Shown: piece after piece, positions 1 to 5,913 of the stretch
Layout of the letters: each line of letters starts with the position of its first letter
How positions within the stretch are numbered: position 1 is the first letter of the stretch
Origin: RGIG3528 sp045598045
GTDB lineage: Bacteria > Bacillota > Clostridia > Lachnospirales > Lachnospiraceae
Direction of reading: 5' to 3'
Assembly (NCBI GenBank): GCA_045598045.1
Contig: JAZLLG010000037.1
Location: 1 to 22,472 of the forward strand
DNA: 22,472 bases
Made by a program: the position numbers and the translations under genes
The notes under the pieces: model-generated
What the model saw: only the letters and a program-made list of their open reading frames with translations
What the model was told of the DNA's origin: nothing
Database searches by the model: none

Positions 1-130
1 AGGTCTTGATACCAACACCATATCGATAGATTTTGAAAAAATGCACCTTCGGGAGCTTTATTAAAGTTACCCTTTTTTTACCATCGATAGAGAAAATAAA
101 TTTCAGCCTAATTTAGGCTTGACTTTTCAT
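1..130 (-). pseudogene. Partial ORF leaving the left edge, with an in-frame stop at codon 6
   Basis: An ATG at 128-130 follows a strong ribosome binding site (AAAAGGAGA, about six bases upstream) on the minus strand. It reads MKSQA and then TAA at 113-115. The same frame stays open for another 37 codons to the window edge (IRLKFIFSIDGKKRV and onward, ending YGVGIKT). The stop lies inside a perfect 15-base inverted repeat at 105-119. Either this is a start region broken by a nonsense change, or MKSQA is a short leader peptide and the real gene begins further left. An alternative ATG at 19-21 in another frame (MVLVSRP to the edge) has a poor ribosome binding site. I do not recognise the protein. 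Confidence 0.3.
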
Positions 131-247
131 AGCTGGTCTCCTTTTGTGAAACAATCATGACACCCGATACGGATGTCCGAAAATAAGGCTTGCAGACAGC
201 TTTCAGTGCCGGGCCTCACCTTACCGCCGTCGCATATGCCTGTATTA
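131..247 (-). other. Untranslated leader of the left-edge ORF, possibly structured
   Basis: The first 333 bases hold no complete gene. From the predicted start near 241, a leader of about 110 nt runs to the ATG at 130. It can form a hairpin between 159-165 and 171-177 (seven pairs, one G-U, five-base loop). The rest is fairly GC-rich compared with its surroundings. I compared it by eye with common riboswitch cores (cobalamin, lysine, c-di-GMP, fluoride) and found no convincing match, so no function is assigned. Confidence 0.25.
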
Positions 248-276
248 ATTTTACTCCATTTTTTGCATCCGGTAAA
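248..276 (-). promoter_or_regulatory. Predicted promoter for the left-edge transcript
   Basis: On the minus strand TTTACC (271-276) and TAAAAT (248-253) are separated by 17 bp, matching sigma-A hexamers at 4/6 and 5/6. It lies just beyond the terminator at 293-327, so it would start a new transcription unit reading off the left edge. Confidence 0.4.
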
Positions 277-292
277 GTATATTTTCAACTGT

Positions 293-327
293 AAAAAGCT
301 CCCGCTGCTTATCGCAACGGGAGCTTT
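293..327 (-). terminator. Strong intrinsic terminator after the MerR remnant
   Basis: AAAGCTCCCG (295-304) pairs perfectly with CGGGAGCTTT (318-327). Inner TGC/GCA pairs and one G-U extend this to about 14 bp around a GATAA loop. On the minus strand it is followed by a five-T run. A T-rich flank on the other side (TTTATTTA) could give some activity in the plus direction too. It is the only clear terminator below the ten-gene operon ending at 525, so it may end both that transcript and the MerR-remnant transcript. Confidence 0.85.
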
Positions 328-333
328 ATTTAC

Positions 334-453
334 TTAAAGCCTGTACCCTGCAGCCGTGACCTCTGTGGCCGGCAAAAGTCCTATCTCGCCATAATAGTGC
401 AGAGACCGGATGCTTACTCCTGACAATTTACTTACTTCGTTTACGGTCATCAT
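334..453 (-). pseudogene. Truncated MerR-family regulator (N-terminal DNA-binding part only)
   Basis: An ATG at 451-453, with a second ATG directly after it, is preceded by GAAGG about ten bases upstream. It encodes 39 residues containing the typical MerR start: VNEVSKLSGVSIRSLHYYGEIGLLP and then GYRL. The stop TAA falls exactly where family members continue YRLYD into the second half of the winged helix. The rest of the DNA-binding domain, the dimerisation helix and any ligand domain are absent, and a terminator begins a few bases later. Full-length relatives such as TipA-type regulators run from about 110 to 250 residues. I read it as a remnant left by a deletion. A working 39-residue protein is unlikely because the wing is missing. 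No other part of the gene is visible in the window. Confidence 0.75.
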
Positions 454-488
454 GGATAGTAAACCTTCTTTCCTGTCGTGTTGATATT

Positions 489-519
489 ATGATAAGGTAT
501 GACGTAACGTCAGAGTCAA
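489..519 (-). promoter_or_regulatory. MerR-type promoter with 19-bp spacer and operator palindrome
   Basis: On the minus strand TTGACT (514-519) and TATCAT (489-494) are separated by 19 bp, the over-long spacer typical of MerR-regulated promoters. The perfect palindrome TGACGTTACGTCA (500-512) sits inside the spacer and resembles known TipA/BmrR-type operators. The -35 begins six bases after the stop of the metallophosphoesterase at 525. The site would serve autoregulation of the MerR gene, yet that gene is truncated, so any regulator acting here must come from elsewhere. Confidence 0.75.
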
Positions 520-524
520 GCGCT

Positions 525-1778
525 TTATTTATAAAGATTGATTATTTTTTCCTGAGCCTCAGGATAAAGGTCCGCATTGTGTACATGTTCCAGCGAAAGA
601 TTTCCGTCGGTATCAACAAAATACCTTGTAAAGCCCTGCATAAGTTTATCGGAAAGCTTTTTTGAAACAAGGTTGTAGCTGGAATATCCCGAAGGCTCAT
701 TATAGGCAAGCAGTATGCCTTTGTAGCTCAATGCAAAATCGTTAATATGGTCGTGGCCGCAAATGAAAGAGTCTGTCGAGCCGCCTTTCAGCATTTCATC
801 AAACATACCGCTGTTATGTCCCGGGCAGCATATGTTTTCACGTCGTTGGCCAAGTAAGATGAAATCACCATCACTGTTTTTCACATTATGTTTTGGAACG
901 TTTTGGGTAACCTCCGTTTCTCCGGTCAATGCTTCATAAGCGGTTTTATACTCGTTAAGCGGAATGTGGCAGAAAATGGTGGACTTAACGTTTTTTCCCG
1001 CTGCCCTGTTGATGTCTTCAACAGTTTCGGAATACCATTCTATCTGGCTTTCTTTTATATAGTCATAATAGTCTTCATTCACGTCCGGGAGTTCGGATGC
1101 ATATTTTGACTTATCTTCTTTCGTCATATCCGAACCGCCGTCGATGAAATACAACGAACGCACGATGTTCTCATCCCTGTCAAGAAGGTTAATAACATGA
1201 TTACCGTTGCCCCATACTTTTTCGCCTGCTTTAGTTTTCGTTGGTTCAGCATTCATCAGGCAGTGAGGATACTTTGAGAACAGCTTAACCATCTGCTTTC
1301 TCGTAATGCTGTAGGTGCAGCCTTCGTGATTACCAAGCACGAAATCCCAGTAAACACCCAGCTCCTCCATAATGTTTGCAAGCTGTTTTGCCCTTCTTCT
1401 GTTAAATACGGAAGTAATGTTGTCTCCGACAAAAACAACCATATCAGGCTTCTCGTTAACTATGTTTCTTATAACATACTCCATGGTAACGTCGCCTTTT
1501 TCTTTTTTCGTATCGAGATGAACATCCGTAAAGCCGATGATTTTAAACTCTTCTCCGGCAGAATTATTGCCGTCTTTTTTTATGAGAGAAGTGTACCCGT
1601 CCTTTTCGGTTACATAAACGTTGTAATCGGGATTTTTCATAATAAGCGATTTATCCACGGTATAGGATACAGGAAGAAAAATCATTACGCACACCCCCGC
1701 TACGGCAAGTACAGCCACAATACCAAGCGCGATGAAAAGCAAAACTTTCTTTTTCTCTTTTTTATCTGTTTTCATCAT
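525..1778 (-). CDS. Membrane-anchored metallophosphoesterase
   Basis: A calcineurin-like phosphoesterase of about 417 residues. The N-terminus has a Lys-rich stretch and then one hydrophobic helix (about residues 12-34), so the catalytic domain should face the outside as a signal-anchored protein. Counting from the upstream in-frame Met at 1790, the metal-binding motifs are FTDVH (D89, H91), GDN (D123), GNHE (N154, H155), FCHIPL (H275) and GHDH (H346, H348), a complete set. I chose the ATG at 1776-1778 because GAGG sits about seven bases upstream; the outer Met lacks a good site. It overlaps the preceding lipoprotein gene by 17 bases, pointing to coupled translation, and is the last gene of the operon. 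The fold resembles Dcr2-like phosphatases. Substrate unknown; in this context perhaps a phosphorylated glycan (inference). Confidence 0.88.
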   Translation of the reverse strand: MMKTDKKEKKKVLLFIALGIVAVLAVAGVCVMIFLPVSYTVDKSLIMKNPDYNVYVTEKDGYTSLIKKDGNNSAGEEFKIIGFTDVHLDTKKEKGDVTMEYVIRNIVNEKPDMVVFVGDNITSVFNRRRAKQLANIMEELGVYWDFVLGNHEGCTYSITRKQMVKLFSKYPHCLMNAEPTKTKAGEKVWGNGNHVINLLDRDENIVRSLYFIDGGSDMTKEDKSKYASELPDVNEDYYDYIKESQIEWYSETVEDINRAAGKNVKSTIFCHIPLNEYKTAYEALTGETEVTQNVPKHNVKNSDGDFILLGQRRENICCPGHNSGMFDEMLKGGSTDSFICGHDHINDFALSYKGILLAYNEPSGYSSYNLVSKKLSDKLMQGFTRYFVDTDGNLSLEHVHNADLYPEAQEKIINLYK

Positions 1779-2538
1779 TAAGCACCTCATCTATAGCAGA
1801 AAGCATACATTCAAAATTGAACATCTTCTCAAAACTCATAACATCCGATGCGGTGCAATATTTATCATATGCCTGTCTGCAAAGCCTGAAGCCTTCTCCC
1901 GTTCCGTCCGCAAAACCGGCAAACATTTCCCGGAGTTCTGAGGAAGATTTTGCAATAAACTCGCAATCAGTTATAACATCGTCATTACTTTGGTCAAAAA
2001 CAGCCACAAACTGAAGTGTTTCATCCTGTACATCAAAATCGAAATCACGCATGCCTTTTATGGATTCGAGCGCTTCTTTGTATGTCATATTCATATGGGA
2101 AGCTCTGTAATCCGTGCTTTTCACGAGACCGCGAATATATTTTTTTGAATATGTCGGAGCATCGACAAACCATCCGTCTCTCGCAACCCACACACCCTTG
2201 AGGTCGCCGTTTTTCTCAAAGCAGTCAACATACACTACTCTGAAATTGGAATTTTCTTTTATTCTTCCAAGCTCGGTAACCGGAACATAGGAAATATCAA
2301 TGCCCTGCTTGTCTTTACTTAATTTCTCAAATGTTTCGTTCATATCTGTAGAGAAGAAAACATAGTTTGAGATTTTCTCAAGCCCCTTTGCGGTGTTCGT
2401 AAGGTAAAGACTGAGACCTGCCGTAGATTCTTCAATTCCGATGTTTACATATTTGTTTTCTTTGCCGCATCCGGAAAGCAAAAGCAGCGCAACAAGTACA
2501 AGAGATATCGTTTTTAAAAGCTTACTGTTCTTTTTCAT
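1762..2538 (-). CDS. Putative lipoprotein, possibly solute-binding-like
   Basis: 258 residues. The N-terminus is a lipoprotein signal: Lys-rich start, hydrophobic core and lipobox LSGC with the modified cysteine at C24, so the mature protein should be lipid-anchored outside the membrane. The next stretch (YVNIGIEESTAGLSLYLTN, then a FEKLSKD...GIDISYVPVTELG pattern) is reminiscent of the first lobe of type 2 periplasmic binding proteins such as NMT1/SsuA relatives. That match is by eye and weak. Its ATG overlaps the symporter stop (ATGA), so the two are translationally coupled. No ABC permease or ATPase gene lies nearby; the operon instead has a GPH symporter. A role in capturing substrate at the surface is possible but unproven. 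Confidence 0.7.
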   Translation of the reverse strand: MKKNSKLLKTISLVLVALLLLSGCGKENKYVNIGIEESTAGLSLYLTNTAKGLEKISNYVFFSTDMNETFEKLSKDKQGIDISYVPVTELGRIKENSNFRVVYVDCFEKNGDLKGVWVARDGWFVDAPTYSKKYIRGLVKSTDYRASHMNMTYKEALESIKGMRDFDFDVQDETLQFVAVFDQSNDDVITDCEFIAKSSSELREMFAGFADGTGEGFRLCRQAYDKYCTASDVMSFEKMFNFECMLSAIDEVLNDENR

Positions 2539-4034
2539 GCCTGTGCACCTCCGTTCTCATTTTCCGCAGCCTTCTTTTTGTCCCATTCAGCCTGTTTTTC
2601 CGCTCTCATGGCATTAAGCTCTTCAAGGATTTTTTCTTTGCGTTTGCCTGTATAATTGTCAAACAGCATAATTGCACCGGGAATCAGATTTCCAAGCATT
2701 CCGGGAATCGTAACAAGATAGAAAATACCCTTCAGCGTGCTTCCCGACTGAACAACGGAAATCGTTGTTCCTCCGAAAGACTTCGCACTTACATATCCGA
2801 TAATCGCAAGTCCCGCAGGGAACAAAAGGCTCTTCCAGAATCCGGAAATTCTGGCTGCCATGGACCTCATTGCAAAAACCATTGCTTCACTTCGAACAGG
2901 CTCACCATATTTCTTCCATGTCACGTACTCCATGTAATCGGTACTGTCGGCAAGAAGAATCATACGTGATGAACTCATCGCACCGTTCGGAAGGCCCGCA
3001 AGGCCTATCATTATTATTACAAACGGGATGGAAGGGTATCCGACAAAGAACAGAATTACATACAAAATACCTGTGTAGAAATAGCCACCCGCGATAATAT
3101 CACGTGAAGAAAGCTTATTTCCGATAAAAGGTACCGCTGCTATACCAATGTATGAAAGAGTGGCACTTATTGCGCCCGCAGCAGAAGCAACCCAGAATGC
3201 ACCGAGCGTTTCGTTATAGAAATAAGCAAGTGCCGAATAGCAAATCTGTCTCACCGAATCAACAATCTGTGAAAAGATAAGGCACCACATCGGTCTGTTA
3301 AGCATAAGTGCTTTAAAGTTAAGCTTAACTGTAGGTTCCTTACGCCATTCGGCCGCAGTCTTTTCCTTAAGGGTGAAATACGGTACAACCATGAAACAGA
3401 AGCCGATTATTCCGAAAACAGCAGCAAAAACAAGATAGATTATCTGCTCTTTTTCTCTGTATATTTCCACGAAAACCGGGATAAGTCCGCTTGGAAGCAT
3501 GCCACCGAAGGTTGATGCAAACTGTGCAACGGTGTAGAAATTCTTTCGGTCCTTTGGATTTGTTGTCATTCTTGCCGAAATTGTGGACAAGGACATATCG
3601 TAAAATCCGTCGGCAATACAGTAAATGAGATAGAAAACAAATACATATACAATACGCGACGTAAGGTTAATCCTTGGAACAACAAACAGAAGAATCGACG
3701 AAACCGCCAAAGGAAACGGCATTATAAGCGAAAAGGCTTTCGAACGGCTCTTTCCGCTTTTGGTTTTCCGATCAAGCAAAACACCTGCAACCGGATCGAC
3801 AACAATATTGGCTATTTTTGCCACAAGTTGCAAAATCAAAACATATGAAGCCGCTATGCCCATAAATCTTGTCAGGAACAATGTAAGTGCATAAGCCTCC
3901 ACATCCTGGGCTATGGAATTTCCGAATATACCGGATGAATATCCAAGCTGTTCCTTCAAAGTAAACGAAGGATTATGAACTATTTTGTCAAAAGCTTCTT
4001 TTATTTTCCCCTTAAAATTCTTTTCTTTTTTCAT
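2535..4034 (-). CDS. GPH-family sugar:cation symporter (MFS)
   Basis: About 499 residues with many hydrophobic segments, consistent with the usual twelve membrane helices. Near residue 84 (counted from an upstream in-frame Met) the family signature DPVAGVLLDRKTKSGKSR appears in the loop after helix 2, as in MelB/GusB/YicJ-type glycoside-pentoside-hexuronide symporters. The conserved NPKDR loop also follows later. The family imports oligosaccharides, glucuronides or xylosides with H+ or Na+. I chose the ATG at 4032-4034 because TGGAGAAG lies six bases upstream; an earlier in-frame ATG at 4044-4046 lacks a site. It starts 18 bp after the upstream gene and overlaps the next by 4 bp. It is the only clear transporter in the locus, so it is the likely import route for the substrate of the cytoplasmic enzymes encoded upstream. 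Confidence 0.9.
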   Translation of the reverse strand: MKKEKNFKGKIKEAFDKIVHNPSFTLKEQLGYSSGIFGNSIAQDVEAYALTLFLTRFMGIAASYVLILQLVAKIANIVVDPVAGVLLDRKTKSGKSRSKAFSLIMPFPLAVSSILLFVVPRINLTSRIVYVFVFYLIYCIADGFYDMSLSTISARMTTNPKDRKNFYTVAQFASTFGGMLPSGLIPVFVEIYREKEQIIYLVFAAVFGIIGFCFMVVPYFTLKEKTAAEWRKEPTVKLNFKALMLNRPMWCLIFSQIVDSVRQICYSALAYFYNETLGAFWVASAAGAISATLSYIGIAAVPFIGNKLSSRDIIAGGYFYTGILYVILFFVGYPSIPFVIIMIGLAGLPNGAMSSSRMILLADSTDYMEYVTWKKYGEPVRSEAMVFAMRSMAARISGFWKSLLFPAGLAIIGYVSAKSFGGTTISVVQSGSTLKGIFYLVTIPGMLGNLIPGAIMLFDNYTGKRKEKILEELNAMRAEKQAEWDKKKAAENENGGAQA

Positions 4035-4052
4035 ACACTTCTCCATTCTGTG

Positions 4053-5909
4053 CTACTGCCGTTGGTTCATGTAATCCTGCAGAAGTTCCGCAGGTCTCTT
4101 AAAGTCAGGAATTCTCTCCACCCCGTTTACCATAAAAGGACCTTTATAGCTCAATACGAAGCTTTCTCTCCCATAAGCAAGCTTCGAGCTTCTGTCATCG
4201 AATTCCAGTTCTTTTTGGTTCATTTCACGTTTAAAATCCTCAAAACTCTTTGTATTGTCCACTTCGAAAAGATAGTAATGAAAACCTTTCGAATTGTTTA
4301 TGAGGTCATACTCCTTATCGTAGCATCCCTTCGGAATTTTCTCATCCTGATACAGCGATTTGTCTTCCCTCAGGCTCTCTTCCGCAGGGATAAATGTCAC
4401 TCCCGGATTTGTCCTGACGCATACGTTTACCCCGCCCGAAGTGCCGAACAGAATTCCTTCATCGAGCCTTGAAATATCGGTTTCGTCAAAGCATCTCGTA
4501 GGGAAAAACAGATGCGTTTTCTTTAGTCCGATTTTGGCATGCGCGACATCAAAAATAATCACTCCGACATTCTTATCTGCCGCGGCCCTCGGAGTTGTGG
4601 CACTGCCTATCCAATAGCCGGGAGATCCGCTTTTCTGTTTTTCATAGCAGGGACTGTTTGCAAAAAGACTTATTTTATGAGACAGATTCACTGCAAGGCT
4701 GTTCTGCTGATATGAAATCTCACCTACTCTGTAGTCAAATGCTGCCGAAACAGAATAGTTCCGGTTTACATACGTGTAAACGCGGCCCTCTTCCATTGCT
4801 GCTCCGTCGTAAGGAACATCCTTCAGCTTTTTTACGAATTTCAAAATACCGCTTTTTACAAGCAGGGGATTTGAAAGAGGCTTAAGAACCGAAAGCATAC
4901 TGTTGTGTATAAGCCCTGTTTCGGTCAGATAACGCATGCTGTTGTTAATGACCCTGTAATCGCTTATCGCTCCACCTTCAAAAGCGTAGATAACATTTTC
5001 CTTTGAGTACGAAGAAAGCCCCTCTTTCCCATAGTCGGAAATATTTACGCCCTGACATATTGCGGTTTCCTTTTCTTCTTTTTCGAGCAGTTCCATAAGC
5101 TTTTCGGGAATGCGATACACGGGATTGCCCTTCTCGTCTTTTGCCTGAAGCATAAGAATAACGCATGCCTCTTTTTCCTTGTATTGACGGATTGTGCTGC
5201 CTTTCATGGCAGATATCACTATCTCTTCGTAGTTGCCGTACGCAGAGCTGATTTTATTGTCAACGTAAGCTCTTGAACATGCCGGATTAAACATGTAACC
5301 ATCGTTGTATGCGGTCTGGGAAAAAATGTCAAAGAGGACATTTGTGAATACTCTGCCCGCTCCTTCCGATATTTTTTTGTCGTTAACAAACTGAATGATA
5401 TTGGCTAAGCCCGCCAGCGTCTCGGAATAATAGTTATTGCTTTCCCATTCGCAAAGGCCGTACTTTTCAGCCTTTGAAATCCAGCCTGATAAATACTTTT
5501 CGGCATGTTTTAAATGATACTCCGCACCTCTTCCGTCGCCAAAAATACTGTCAGCGTACTTTTGCGCCATAAGATATTCGGAACCGGCAGAATAAAGCCT
5601 GTGGTTTTCCGTCCAGGTGCACATGCCATGTCCGCCGCAGTCTTCATATGGAAAAATCAACAGTTCCTCTTTCATTCTCCTGCCGATGTCTTCGGGGAGC
5701 ACATCCGCATAAGAATAAAGAATTCTCACGCAATAAGCAGCCCTGAAGTCGGCACAGTCATTTTTATCATGTATAAAGTCCAGGTCTTCCGTAGCAAGTT
5801 TTCTTATGTCTCCGGCATCGGTTCCGCCCTGAAAGAGGTATTCAAGCAGATTTGACGCCAGCAGATCCCCGACACTTTTATATTTGTATGCTTCTGTTCT
5901 GTCCCTCAA
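4053..5909 (-). CDS. Large uncharacterised protein, possible alpha/alpha-toroid lyase or hydrolase (paralogue of next upstream gene)
   Basis: 618 residues, no signal peptide, so probably cytoplasmic. The start codon is TTG (5907-5909), six bases after an ideal AAGGAGGT that lies in the end of the upstream gene. The N-terminal half (about 50-240) is clearly related to the middle of the next upstream protein: both have DCADFR, an ENH motif (N102, H103 here), a GLCEWESNNYYS stretch (Y160, Y161), and RAY (R213). The C-terminal half looks beta-rich. An Asn-His followed by a Tyr about 57 residues later recalls heparinase II/III and PL17 lyases, which use such residues at similar spacing inside an alpha-toroid plus beta-sandwich layout. 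That is analogy, not proof. I cannot name a family. Position between GH105 and a sugar symporter supports a carbohydrate-active role. Confidence 0.85.
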   Translation of the reverse strand: MRDRTEAYKYKSVGDLLASNLLEYLFQGGTDAGDIRKLATEDLDFIHDKNDCADFRAAYCVRILYSYADVLPEDIGRRMKEELLIFPYEDCGGHGMCTWTENHRLYSAGSEYLMAQKYADSIFGDGRGAEYHLKHAEKYLSGWISKAEKYGLCEWESNNYYSETLAGLANIIQFVNDKKISEGAGRVFTNVLFDIFSQTAYNDGYMFNPACSRAYVDNKISSAYGNYEEIVISAMKGSTIRQYKEKEACVILMLQAKDEKGNPVYRIPEKLMELLEKEEKETAICQGVNISDYGKEGLSSYSKENVIYAFEGGAISDYRVINNSMRYLTETGLIHNSMLSVLKPLSNPLLVKSGILKFVKKLKDVPYDGAAMEEGRVYTYVNRNYSVSAAFDYRVGEISYQQNSLAVNLSHKISLFANSPCYEKQKSGSPGYWIGSATTPRAAADKNVGVIIFDVAHAKIGLKKTHLFFPTRCFDETDISRLDEGILFGTSGGVNVCVRTNPGVTFIPAEESLREDKSLYQDEKIPKGCYDKEYDLINNSKGFHYYLFEVDNTKSFEDFKREMNQKELEFDDRSSKLAYGRESFVLSYKGPFMVNGVERIPDFKRPAELLQDYMNQRQ

Positions 5910-5913
5910 AAAT

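Noticed and set aside
131..247. Riboswitch (cobalamin-like GGCACTG segment) in the left leader
   Set aside because: Only a few bases agree; the other conserved boxes of that class are missing.
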